This document shows, one piece after another, positions 33,533 to 44,571 of a DNA stretch of 64,000 nt (positions are counted from its first letter, which is position 1; every line of letters begins with the position of its first letter). Source of the DNA: Blumeriella jaapii (lineage: Eukaryota > Ascomycota > Leotiomycetes > Helotiales > Drepanopezizaceae); NCBI GenBank assembly GCA_009599575.1, contig VWND01000015.1, positions 310,001-374,000 of the forward strand. Direction: 5' to 3'. Made by a program: the position numbers and the translations under genes. Below the pieces are notes generated by a model. It made no database searches, was not told where the DNA came from, and saw only the letters and a list, made by a program, of their open reading frames with translations.

Positions 33533-34840
33533 CTAACGCTCAGCCCCATCAACGTCTTCGTCATTGCCGTTGACACAGACCTCGTTCGAGGTTGGAGCCA
33601 TGTGAGTGTGCTCGCCACCAATGCACGGTGTGCCATATTTCTCCTCCCAACGTTTGCGGCAGACTTCATACAGGAAAGCAAACTGGTCGAAGGCTTGGAC
33701 CATGGTCTTGCGTTGCATACGTAACTGGTTGACGGTCTCGTAGACGGGGTCTTGAACGGCGTGCTCCGAGTTGTCCCAGTTCTCCCATGCACCTCCCTCA
33801 AGCTCTCCAAGCAAGAATTCAAGAGCGACGAACGTACCAGTTCGGCCGACACCGGCACTGCAATGGATGAGACGAGCATTTTCACCCCTGCCATTGGACT
33901 GCCGAGATAGCTTCATCAGGTTAAGAATGCTTTCGACGTTCTCGTTTTCGAGAGCGCCGAAATCAGGCCAGTTGGGGTACAAATAGTGGTAGATGGGCTT
34001 CTCGTCACCATCATCGCCATCGACGGTCATCATGAGCTTCCGGACCTCGATAGGCGTACCCTCAATACCTGGCAAGCGCTCCACAAACCGGACGGTACCT
34101 TTGAAGTCCCCGCCAAGCTCCTCCGATTCGTTGATGATTAGCGGCGGAGAGTTCTCATCAGCGGGGTAGTATTGATAGCACTTCTCAAACATTTGGGTCG
34201 GGTCATCGGGCTTGGGCGCATGCGTCGGGGTAAGCATGATGACAACGCCAGGGGATGATGGGTAAGGCTCGGAAAGCTCGTGCCAAACCATGTGCCAGAC
34301 GTGGTCGACGGTCTGTTTCTTGGGCCCTTGCATACAGATGTACTTATCCTGGACACCGGCCTTCAAGTCACTCTGCTTGTTGGAAGTAGAGACCAGAGAG
34401 ACTGGAGAAGCGTTGATGTAGTCGTTGACTCCTTCGGGGACGCGTAGCTTGATGCGGTTGCCGGCCCAAGGATGGATGTTGCTATAACGATCAAGAACAG
34501 GATCCGGGGCAAGGCGTGCCCATTGGGGATCTGAGCTGCTGAGCTCGAGACGCTCGTTCTCAAGACGAGTGAGCTCGGTGTACTTGTCCCTCATTTCTGG
34601 TACGCCAAATCAGCTGGAAATGGGTCTGCGAGAGGCTGGAGACGCGTTACCAATTTCCGTTAATGTCAAGAAGGATGGAAGCGGGGGAGGCCCCGACTGA
34701 GCAACAGGCTCATCCACATATTTCGCGTCGGGGGCGGCAGGCTTGCCAAAGCACGATCCGTCCATCTGAGAGACGGAGGAGCCTTCACGGACCGCGACCG
34801 GGGAGCCGGGACGCTTCGAAGAGGAGCGGTGGGAGCGCAT
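33533..34840 (-). CDS. classical protein-tyrosine phosphatase (two exons)
   Basis: Exon 2 is complement 33533..34596 and exon 1 ends at 34651; a 54-bp intron (GTAACG...TACCAG) splits a Glu codon. From the ATG at 34840 the protein has 417 residues, but the same frame is open upstream and the true start or another leader exon may lie further 5'. The catalytic domain spans about 70-390: a substrate-loop region (DYINASPV), the WPD loop (YPNWPDFG, Asp at about 275), the P-loop HCSAGVGRTG with nucleophile Cys309 and Arg315, and a Q-loop-like MVQAFDQFAFLYE. It would remove phosphate from phosphotyrosine, in the manner of yeast Ptp1; MAP kinases are the usual fungal targets. The N-terminal 60 residues are Ser/Pro-rich and disordered. 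Confidence 0.9.
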
Positions 34841-35792
34841 CTTGTTGAGCCAGGCAGGCGCACTGCTTCTCCTGGATCCTTCTGTTGACGAAGAGTCAGA
34901 AGAGACGCTGGGCGACTGGCGAGGCCTCTTGGAGGCTCGTAGACAATCCAGATTGGCGAGACCGGCCACTGTCAGAGCGCGAGGTGGAGGAGGATGAAGC
35001 GCCAGGGGGGAAGAAGGGAGGTGGTAGTGGTGGATATATTGTATTGCAGACTTCCTGTTCACGGTGACGGCGGACCCAGGATGAGCGTGGAGAGGACGCA
35101 GTGACTCTCCCCGCGGACGACAGACAATTTGAGGTGGGTCTGTCCAGCAAAAAGAGAGCTGCAGATGCAACTTGATCGGGGAACGTGCAGCAATGGAGAG
35201 AACGAAAGGAGGAGAGAGGTAGAAATAGAAGTAGAAGAAGAAGAAGAAGAGGATGATGATGATGGAGGGATGCGAAGCAAGAGAGAGGCTGGGAGGAAGA
35301 TTGGGCAAGAGGGAAGAAGAGGGAGAGGGGAGAGGGAAGAGGGAAGCGGAGTCGGAAGCAAGATATGTAGGAAGAGAAGAAGAGGAGAGAGAAGAGAGAA
35401 GATGCAGAAGATGCAGAAGTTGCGATGGCCTTGCGAAGCCTTGCGATCCACGTGCCCGCGCCAAGGGCGATCCGAACGAGCGAACGGGCTCTGGTTTCGC
35501 CGGGCCGGGATGCGATAAGCGGCCGATAAGGGACGTTATGTCAGCATGGTAGCCGCGAGAACTTGAGAACTTCCGGCTACTCTTTGGTCACGGGCGACAT
35601 CAACATCAACATCAACATCCCACATCTGGACTTGCGGCCAGGGACACACGGGAATATCGTCACAGTCGGTTGCAATGCAATGGTAGCGCTCAATCCGCTG
35701 CAGCAGAGATGAGGTGGCTAGCATTCCTCGAGGTAACGATAGAACCTCCCTCCCCTCCCCTCCCCACACACTCTTCCTGATGACATCCATCC
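34841..35792. other. intergenic between the divergent PTP and small MRX7-like genes
   Basis: It probably holds the PTP leader or an upstream exon. It carries GAA/GAAGAG-type purine runs (about 35210-35405) and an ACATCA run (about 35597-35615). Frames on the minus strand are Ser/Pro-rich low complexity, so I did not extend the PTP into them. Confidence 0.5.
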
Positions 35793-36208
35793 ATGAACTT
35801 GCTGATCGCCGCCCAAGGTCTGGCTCATTACGCGCGTACGTCGATTCTCTCCTATCACGATCTTCTCTCTCCAACCTGGGCACACCACAATCGAAGTAAA
35901 GCCCGCTCCAGATCTCCCCTCTCCCCTCCTCTAATCTACTCTACCAACTCCCTCGCTCTCTCTCTCCCTCCCACTTGCTCACACCCACGCCCCTCCCCCC
36001 ACAGCTCCTCCAATCCCCAACCTTCCACCGTGCCGTGCGCAAAGTCCACAAGAAAGTGCACGAGCTCAAGCGCGGCGAGAAGCTCATCGACCCCTCCGAG
36101 CACCAGGGCGGCACGAAGATCGACCGGCCGCGGTACGACGCCCAGCGCTTCCTCAAGCACTACGTCGACGAGCTCCGGGACCAGTTTCGCGGCCTGGGAA
36201 AGAAATGA
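35793..36208 (+). CDS. small conserved fungal protein, possibly MIOREX component 7-like (two exons)
   Basis: Exon 1 from 35793 reads MNLLIAAQGLAHYART then LSYHDLLSPTWAHHNR; exon 2 from 36005 reads LLQSPTFHRAVRKVHKKVHE, then GGTKIDRP and a charged end RFLKHYVDELRDQFRGLGKK. Together they give about 100 residues and match a conserved small fungal protein whose yeast relative may be Mrx7, part of the mitochondrial MIOREX assemblies; this link is from memory of the pattern and is tentative. The intron has a clear donor (35896, GTAAAG) and acceptor (CACAG at 36000-36004), but the phases disagree: exon 1 ends in phase 1 and exon 2 needs phase 0. No alternative donor or acceptor restores the frame, so a one-base indel or a non-canonical splice is likely. 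Confidence 0.55.
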
Positions 36209-36639
36209 GAGGAAGTGCGTGCGTGATGGCTGGATGGAAATGGGACGGAGATGACTGAGAGAAGGACCTAACACATACACGAAGAGGGTTGGAAAGAAGA
36301 AAGAAAGAAAGAAAGGGAAAGAGGACGCGGCATCCGGGCGAAGCCGTTGTACGTACGACATACGTCGAGGATTGGAGAAGGCAAGGCAAGTCAAGGCAAG
36401 GAAAGCACATAAGACCGACACGACATTAAAGCAAGCAAGGCGTACGGTAACAGAGAGGGTGGACACAGATCTAGTCGGGCGTTGGGGATTCATAGGTGTA
36501 TCACATACCGTACATACCTACCTGCCTACATATACCTACTTCACTCTGGCTAGCGCGAAATCCGATTCCAAGTACAGTAAAAGATAACCGAATCGAACCG
36601 TGCTTTTCAGTCATGACTTACCCACCCCTTTGGGGCAAG

Positions 36640-36704
<65 letters not shown>

Positions 36705-38404
36705 CCCAAAGCTCCACCCAACCCGTCAACGAACCCATTAATCTTTTCGAGACATTTGCCATCCCCCTCCCCCTAACCAAAAAAGGAAAAAGAAAAAGAG
36801 AGAGAGAGAGGAGTCAGAAACATTCACACCCATCGGAAACACAACAACCCCCACAAAAGGGAGGGGAATTTCTACCCCGACAACATCCGGAGCACAATGG
36901 CAGAAGCCGAACCTAGGTACAGTACTGTACTGTAAGAAACCCCAGGCTCGAGTCTCCCCCCACTCCCCCAACACCAACCCCCTGCAAAAAAAAAAAAAAG
37001 TGTCGGATGTCCAGGTCGTCGTCCCGACTGAGGAGCAGCGTGCCTGCCAAGCTACAGATCTATCCCGCCACCGGATACGTGTCGGTTTTTGGTACATATG
37101 TACATACAGTACACTATGTGTACAGACACACAGTACAATGATGAAATCCTGCAGTGAGACGCTGGTGGGGTTTTTCATACTTACGTACCTACTTACTTAC
37201 GGTACTTAGGTACCTAGGTAGGTAGTTAGTTGGCATGGACACATTTAGCCCATTTTTCCCTATATATTTTTCCCTTTTTCCCCCCTTTTTCTTTACCATT
37301 TTTTCCCCTCTTATCCTTTTTTTTTTTTTTTTTTTTTAAAGTACTGATTTGGCAGATGAACGAACCTCTCTTGTCTACAGAGTCAATCCATATACAGTAC
37401 AACAGTACAACAGTGCAAGGTCATCATCGCACCCCCCCTCCCCCCCCCCCCTCCCCCCACCCCCCCACCAGGCAGCAGGCAGCCAAGCTAGATTCAACAC
37501 AGCCAAGCAACTGTATTGTATGTACAGTACATAGATTCCCACCAACCAACCTAACGAAATAAAGCAAACCTCTGATCCGCCCACTCTGTCAAGCATTATA
37601 GCCTTTTCGCTCTTTTCGCTCTCTTTTTTTTTCTCTTTTTTTTTTCCTTAAAAAAACATGCGCTTCGTATTGTTACTATCTCGGGTTAACGATTACCTAG
37701 CTACTCCATCCATCCATCCATCCATCCAGTGCGATGCAAAAAAAAAAAAAAAAAACTCGCGATCGCGAACGCCGTTGAGGTACGTACAGTACAGTACAGT
37801 ACAGTAGCTACAGTACGAAGTGGTTTCCGAAAGAGGGGAACCAACGCAGCCAAAAAAAAAAAAACAGCATGAAATTGGCTTTTTCGCCTGCTACACACAT
37901 AGTAAATCGATTGAAATCGAGCTTGGCTGTGCTATTTTTAGCTCGGCTACATGACGTCTGCCTTGGCTGCCGGGGGACGGGGAGGGGGGATGGGGGTTGC
38001 TGCAATGACTCTCTGGCAGGTGCTGTACGGTACAGTACAGACAGTACATACAGTACTGTACATCCAACATACCTTTTGTATCTCTGACCGAGCTAGTCGT
38101 AATACCCAAGATCCCTACCCGACCGTTGAATAGACGAGCACCGTTAGCGAGATTCAGGAAGGGTATCAATTTTTGGCTATCGTGATTTCGTCAATTGTGG
38201 AAGCAGCTGTTGTGGCCCATGGCCACATTTTTTTAGAAGTAAAAAAAGAAGAAAAAAAACCCCCCCCCAGGTGATGCTTGCGTGCTCCTTCGAGCATTAC
38301 CATGACCTTCGGTGCAACCCAATCGCCCGCTAACTATGCTGCATGATTCCCGTCTGACCCAACGCCTCGCTAATCGTACACCCATGAAAGAACCATCTCG
38401 AACC
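36209..38404. other. 2.2-kb gene-free region with microsatellites
   Basis: No supported gene. It contains a 59-bp GA run (36644-36702), T runs (about 37317-37337), C runs (about 37426-37462), A runs (about 37738-37754 and 37852-37864), a CATC repeat (about 37706-37728) and GTAC islands (about 36918-36932, 37088-37136, 37780-37817, 38026-38062). Confidence 0.6.
36644..36702. repeat. (GA)n microsatellite, about 29 units
   Basis: An uninterrupted GA dinucleotide run of about 59 bp lies in intergenic DNA downstream of the small MRX7-like gene. Confidence 0.97.
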
Positions 38405-41400
38405 TCAACCGCCGCCTTCCACAAGGCTCATCGCACTGATGCTTCTCCCAAGCGCACTCGGCATGCCTGTGTATTCGCTACTCTCGTTCGCGGTGTTGCC
38501 GATGGTCGCAACATCCGTTCTATCCTCGTCTTGAATATGCATGTCAAACTCCTGCTCCTGCGCAGCGACCAATGCCGGGTCCGTTTTTCGCAGCTCGGCA
38601 AGCATGTCGATGCTACCATCACTATCCTCATCCTCCTCCTCGTCATCCTCTTTGGCGCTCTCGTCGTCCTTCTCACCACCAACATCCTCGAGTTCCTCGC
38701 CAAGCCGCGCAAAGGCAACACGCGACTTCTGCGACATGAGTCTGGCGCGCCACGGCCGTGACTCTTGTGACGAACAGCTGTTTTCGTCCGAGGAGGCAGA
38801 ATTTGCACCGTGATAATTGAGCGGAGGAGGGAGCGCGGACGCCTTCAGGTGGCGCACGTGTGATGAGAGAATCTCTGTTCGGACCGCCCATTTTTTCGCA
38901 TGGGCCGAAGACCGAGGGTGCGCCGCAGCTGTGTCCTCGCCGAGGCACCATTCGAGTGCTGCTCTTGGGATGGAGGGTGCGAATGGTCGATGTCCGGGAC
39001 GGCGTACGGAGGGGGTGGGAGGCGCGACCGAATGGCTACCACGATCGACCATGGTCCGGCGGGTTTTGACGCGGATGCTGAAGTGGTCGGCTGGTCGTGT
39101 CCCACCCAGGCCACTCGACTCAAAAGGTTGCCGCGCAGGTGATGAGCTAAGGCTGGCGGCCGGCGAAGATTCCATGAAGAGATTGCCCTCCGAATCATCC
39201 TTCAGCTGTTCAGGTGTGGTCGGCCGAGCGATTCCAAGCCCAGGAATCTCGGCTCCTTTCGAGTAGTCTTTGAATGGCCGGAAGGGTAACGATGACCCGG
39301 AGGTTGTACGAGGTAGAGTGGGGGCTTGAGGTCTCGTCGTCCCCGACAATTGACCTTGAATGCCATTGAAGTAGCCGTCTTGGTCAACGGCGGACACGTG
39401 CGCGGGGGTCGACCAGCGTCCACGGTCGCCAGACAAGTCCGTACAGAACTGCGCGCCATTGTAATAGACCAGCAAGCCAGCGTCGATCTTGTCGAGGTGG
39501 GAACCTGGATGCGGGCCATCGTTCCATGGCTTCGGATGCACCGAGCCCATGCCCAAACCACCATCGTTCTCCACGCTGTACCCAAACACGGCCTCGCTCC
39601 CGTCCGAAGAGGAAGCCATGGTGGAAGAATTGCGATGGCGGAACATCGGCTTGTAGTGAAAAGCGTCCGCGGGATTCTTCTGATGGCGCGATGACTTGTC
39701 GGGATTCCCAACCGGCACGGGAGCGAATTTTCGGGGATCGACCTTGCGCCTCTTTTGCGGAGGCTCGTCCAAGCTATCGCTGTCCTCGAGCGGTTGATGA
39801 TGATGGGCGGTGCTGCTGGCGCCGCTATCGCTGCTCAGGTGGGTCCCCCGAGTGCCTCCGCGCCACCGGACCTTTTGTCCATCCGGAGAGATCTGGAATC
39901 GCTCACTGACCTCGGCGAGCGCCTCCCGCACGAAACCGGGCGTGACGTTCACGATGTGCAGCTGTGCCATGTTGATGAGGAGATTCAAGTAGATCCAGCC
40001 TTCCGAATCGGCCGCCACATCCGAGTCCGACGAGTTCTCGCTGTTGAGGTTCGGCGTCGACAGTCCGAGGTGGCGAATGTAGTCGACGTTGTCGGAGGGA
40101 ACCTGGGCTCGATCCGGGTCCAGATCTAGAGGCCGGGTCGGCCGCTGGTCGGGCGACGATCCTTCCCGAGAGAGCTCATCCGAAGCATCTGACGCGTAGG
40201 GCTCCGGAATGGTGTCCTGATGCGACCCTTGGGATGACACGCCGGGCTTGCGGTCCACTTCCATGATGTGGGGATGAATGGTTGCCTCCCGAATGCCTTC
40301 CTTGTGGCTCTCTCGGTCATTGGCCATGGCGTCGGCCTTGGCTGCGGAATTAGAGACTTCCTGCTGTTGCAAGGATTGGCTGTGATCACTGTTGAGCACG
40401 CCCTTGTTGCCGGTGAACAGCTGCTCCAGACGCTGCACGACGAGCTTTTTCCGCTGTCGGGCCGTCATGGCGGGAGGTTGCTTGGGGAGCAGCCCCTCCG
40501 GGATGTTGTGCAGGAAGGATTGGATGTTCTGTTCGTTCCCGATCGTTTGGTTGCTCGTCATGCCTTGCAAGCCGACGCGCTGCGGCGTCGAGTTGTGGCC
40601 CGAGTTGGACAGCGAGGCGTACGCGGAATCGAGCGGTCGCGAGTTCGACGTGCTCGACGACGACGAGAGCTTCGCGGCAGGCTTCTTGGCGTGATCGGGC
40701 GAGCTGAACTTGGGCAAGCCGCGCGATCTGGTGGTGGCGGTCGCGTCCTTCTCGGACGGGCTGTGGATGTTCTGGGCAAAGGAGCCCAGGACCTCCTCGA
40801 GTTCCCTCCTCTTGCGAGGGGGCAGAGTGCCGTGGATTCGCACCTCGAACAGCTTGTCGTCTTCCATGTGCGACGTGCGCGTCTTGGTAAGCTGACGCAG
40901 TTTCTGCTTCAGCTTTCGGTTCTCGATGGTCAAGTCATCAATGACACTTCGGTAGTCGCCTGCACTGCTCCCGCACGACAACCTCTCCGTCTGGGTGTAG
41001 GCCAGGCGAGGATGGAGTCGCGACCCACTCACGGAGCCCTCGTTGGAATCGGAGCTCGTGTTGGGCAAGAAATAGGGTGGCTCGCCTGTCGGCACGTCAC
41101 GTCAGTGGCGGTGGACCGCGAGTGTCGGACGATCGGGAGGATCGTCGACTCACCATCTTCCATTTGCGGAAAGCCCAAGCCCTTGCCGGGACGGTTGTTG
41201 GCTTCGTCGAACCACGTCTCTGCCTCCTCGCCGGCGGCGGATGGCGAGGATGGCGAGGAGGAGGTGCTGCTGCCGCCGCTGCTGCGATTGTCCTTCGCAT
41301 GCCGGTTGGCTGGCACAGGTTCCTGCGGCTGCCTCGGCGCCGCTGGCTGGTCGTCGGGGCCTGGGTCCGCGGTTGGGGCGTCATGGCGAAGGCTGACCGA

Positions 41401-41472
41401 CAGGTGCGGTGGGGGTCGCCGGGGATGCGTTTTCGGGGACGTCGGCCCTGGCTCTGTAGAAGACGCGAGCAT
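38405..41472 (-). CDS. frq: circadian clock protein Frequency (two exons)
   Basis: FRQ is the negative element of the fungal clock: with helicase FRH and casein kinase 1 it inhibits the White Collar complex that activates frq. Exons are complement 41154..41472 and 38405..41085; a 68-bp intron (GTGAGT...CGACAG) joins in phase and gives about 999 residues. The N-terminus has PRRPPPHLSVSLR and ETWFDEANNRP. A coiled coil (about 150-172, DYRSVIDDLTIENRKLKQKL) fits the dimerisation helix. DKLFEVRIHG and KRRELEEVL follow. FCD1 is at about 302-334 (RKKLVVQRLEQLFTGN) and FCD2 at about 469-515 (GWIYLNLLINMAQLHIVNVT then VREALAEV and KVRWRGG), both needed for casein kinase binding. A nuclear signal PQKRRKVDP is at about 549-557, and YYNGAQFCTDLSGDRG (about 647-662) lies in the FRH-binding side. 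The rest is Ser/Pro-rich. The start at 41472 is the first in-frame ATG; an upstream exon is not excluded. Confidence 0.94.
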
Positions 41473-42312
41473 CGAGGTTGCTCTTGCTTACCGGACGGGT
41501 GTTGCAAGCATCGCAAATCCCTCTCGGCCGGGACTGCGAAGGGGAGCGTCGGGCTGGCTGGACGAGGCGGAGTCCGAGGGCGACGAGGAGGAGGACGAGG
41601 AGGGTGCCGTGGACGAGACCAGACGAGACCGGACGAGACTGGACCCGACTGGGCCGACGATGTTGATCTGCTCAGCAGCCTCTTCTCCTGGAGGGGGAGA
41701 GGGAGAGGGAGAGGCAGAGGGAGCGGAGCGGTGTACCGCGGGCAGGTCGAGACGGGGTGGGAGGTAGAGTCGGTAGGATTGTCGAGCAGGTATCGATCGC
41801 AAGTTGGCGGAGGTGCGAGGTGAGGTGTTGGCTTGCGTGTGTGCGTTGTCGGGAGTCGGGGTGTAGATGGTGTATATGGTATATAGATGTTGTGGTGTTG
41901 TGGTGTCGTGGTGGTGGAGGCGGAGGTGGAGGTGGAGGTGGAAGAGTCTTGTGCGTGTATCGGGAGTGTGGGTGTGTGTGTATGTATAGTATCGTCGTAG
42001 AGTGTTGGATGTCGTACTCTCTGTCTCTCTCTTTCCCTCCCTCCCTCCCTCTTTCCTCCCTCACCCTCCAGCGCCCATCTCTCTTGCCATGACGGGCGAG
42101 CCTGGCCCTGGCCTGGCCTACCCTGGCCTGGCCTGGCCTGCCCCGGGCTGCGGCATCCGTCCCACGGGTCGTCCAATGGCAGCGCAGACGGGCGTGTGGG
42201 CTGGTGCTGGCCGGTGCTGGCGGTGCTGGCGGGTGCTGTGTTTGCGCGGCTGCGATGGCCGTCTCGATCTCCGTGAGGTTTGCGAGTTCTACAGATCGAA
42301 AGTTTCGGGCCT

Positions 42313-42325
42313 CGATCGGCCGATC
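42313..42325. promoter_or_regulatory. candidate White Collar light/clock box upstream of frq
   Basis: CGATCGGCCGATC contains a perfect 12-bp palindrome (42314-42325) with two CGATC boxes. White Collar GATA-type factors bind paired GATC-like boxes in the Neurospora frq promoter. It lies about 840 bp upstream of the frq ATG, with more GATC words at 42266 and 42294. The match is to the general motif only. Confidence 0.35.
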
Positions 42326-43308
42326 ACCGCGTGGGTCGGGGCCAACTTAGCGTCTGCACATGGGCGAGATCCAGGGGTCCTCGCTTGTCGGCGCCCGCGG
42401 GCCAGTCGATGCCTCGTCCGTCCCGCTTTTGCCCCGCCGGGGGACAAGTGGCCCCCAGAGGGAAAGCTCGACCGATTCCGGACTAGTCAAGGAAGGAAGG
42501 AAGGAAGGAGGGAAGGTACAGCACAGTGTGTATCTGTGTGTGTACAGTACTGTGAGAAGTAAGTTCAGTGCAGCAGTACACTACTGTGTACACAGTACAC
42601 CGCACAGACTGGACATGACTGTACAGTACAATACCGTGGGTTCCAGCAGTCAGCCGCTTCATGATTAGCCTCGCGAGCGCGATGGGTACGGTACGGTACG
42701 GTACGGTACGGTACGTTACGGTATGTACTGTACTCTCTACAGTACAGACAGTATGCACAGTCCTTATCCATTGCATTGTTTTACAGGTTGGTTTGGCGAG
42801 TTGTGACTAAAATGACGACAGCAATAACAACAACAACAGCAACAACAGCAACAACGATAGTATTAATAACCACCACCACCACCACCACCACCGTTTCTAC
42901 GTGCAAGTGCCCGCTCATTCACCCTTCATGCTGCACTGTACATACTGTCCCTCCAGAAACTGTAACTGCACCCTACCTAACTCTATCTGAATCGTGACTC
43001 CCGTCGAGTTCCGTCTGATCGTCTCAAGCAACATGCGACCCCTCGATGACGATTCCGCCCGCGAAACTCAAGATCGGTCTGGTCTACAGTGCTGTACTGT
43101 ACCTCAGTACTGCACTGTACCTCAGCACTGTACTGTACCTACAAACGGTAGTAGTGCGTGGTACCAACATTCCTGCTCCTTCGGCTGCCCCCCCGATCGC
43201 TTTCTTCGGCTGCGGAAAAAGCTTCGTTGCGTGTAAAAAAGGGTCGGCAAAGGCTAAAGTACGCCATCGATACGAGGTGCCTTCCAAAAGTTCTATCACG
43301 CCGGTCAT

Positions 43309-43428
43309 TCCGAGCTTGTCTTTTTCAAATCCGAGCTTGTCTGGCTCAAATCCGAGCTTGTCTGGTTCAAATCCGAGCTTGTCTGGCTCAAATCCGAGCT
43401 TGTCTGATTCTTATCCGAGCTTGTCTTT
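43309..43428. repeat. 21-bp minisatellite, six units
   Basis: Units start with TCCGAGCTTGTC at 43309, 43330, 43351, 43372, 43393 and 43414, exactly 21 bp apart, with substitutions in the last nine bases. In one plus-strand frame it is open and would read NPSLSGS repeats, but no gene is otherwise supported. Confidence 0.95.
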
Positions 43429-44571
43429 TTTTTTCATACCACCACTTACACCCAACCCTGATCGTTGGCATCGCCTGAAACGGTCCGAATGTGAGGAGTT
43501 CCTGGAGGATTGCGATCCCAAAGAACGGGAGATTCCGACCAGGCTACGCGGCCTGCACAGATCGTGAACACCACAGGTACTGTATCTGTATCTGTATCTG
43601 TAAGACGGCGCTCTCCAACACCTACAGGACAGGACAGGACCGCGCAGCCATCACGCCCCCATCCGACGATTCGCTGACTTCGACACATGAAAAGACGAAG
43701 CAAAATCCGACAGTACATACACACTGTACCTTGATTGGTGTCAAGGCTCTTTGCTTCTGGTCTGGGCCCGACGATCAAAAGCTTCCTTCGCAAGAACATG
43801 GCATCCCCAGAGCGTGCGAGACTGCGAACTCCGAACCCCGAGATGTACGCGTGGAACAGGCCCCCTTTTTTCCTTTCTTTCTGTTTGGGAGGGGGGGGGG
43901 CGGAATCCGTATATATAGACTTTGTTCAGAAACCTTTTCTGTGCGTGACATCGAATGTTCCCTCCATCGCAAACGTCCATGAACCATCGGCCTGACGACC
44001 GATCTGCCTGCCCGGGCTTTGCACCGTTCCCGTGGAAGCAGAAACGCCTTCGATCCCACAACCTTGCGGCGCAGGTCCGCGCGTTGGCTGTGGCCGCGGA
44101 CTCATCGACCCTTTGATCCGGTGCGGCTTTCCTGTTGTTGCACATCGCACCTGATCGGATCTCGATGTGCGGAAGGAGCTGGCCCGGCCCGTGTCGTGTC
44201 GTCTTGGGCGTGGACGAGTGGGGCTCGAGTGCCGGCCCGCTGGGCACGGATGGGTGTGTGTATGGTACTGTATTGTGAGGTCGTTGGCGAGGGTCATGTT
44301 TTAATCATGTGATGGTCATGTGTATTTGTAAGTACCTGTCATGTGACGTTCCGTCGCCCAAAGCCGCTTGCCCCGGAAGATCTTGGGAGCATCTTTCTCC
44401 CCACATGTGTGTGCCCCCAAGGATTTCGTGCAAGCAACCCTCACCTTGCAAGCAACCCTCACCTTGCAGAGCAGATATTGCATTGCGGCGATAGCATGGT
44501 ACGCAACGAATAAGCTCTTTACGCACATCGCATAAGCTTTCCTCCAAGTCCTTTGGCCGGTGTGCAACGAG

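Larger units (their letters stand above)
41473..44571. other. 3.1-kb frq upstream region, gene-free, repeat-rich
   Basis: It contains the frq promoter and leader. Seen are GAGGGA-type runs (about 41692-41725), TGG/GGAGGTGGA runs (about 41900-41945), CCTGG repeats (about 42104-42142), GATC-rich boxes (42290-42325), TACGG repeats (about 42685-42715), CAA/CCA runs (about 42822-42893), GTAC islands (about 42543-42625, 42722-42755, 43083-43140), a 21-bp minisatellite (43309-43428) and a GCAAGCAACCCTCACCTT duplication (about 44430-44468). Leader frames upstream of 41473 are low complexity and I could not join them to frq in phase. Confidence 0.6.

Noticed and set aside
35068..35464. Extending the PTP protein to the far upstream ATG at 35464
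   Set aside because: The added text is poly-Ser, poly-Phe/Tyr and poly-Pro from purine/pyrimidine repeats and is more likely leader DNA.
41454..41491. Possible 38-bp intron joining an upstream Ser-rich frame to frq
   Set aside because: Donor and acceptor look plausible but the phase does not match the frq frame, and the intron would be very short.
40268..41767. 499-codon plus-strand ORF opposite frq
   Set aside because: It mirrors the FRQ coding strand, is Arg/Gly-rich low complexity with no domain, and frq itself has strong family motifs.
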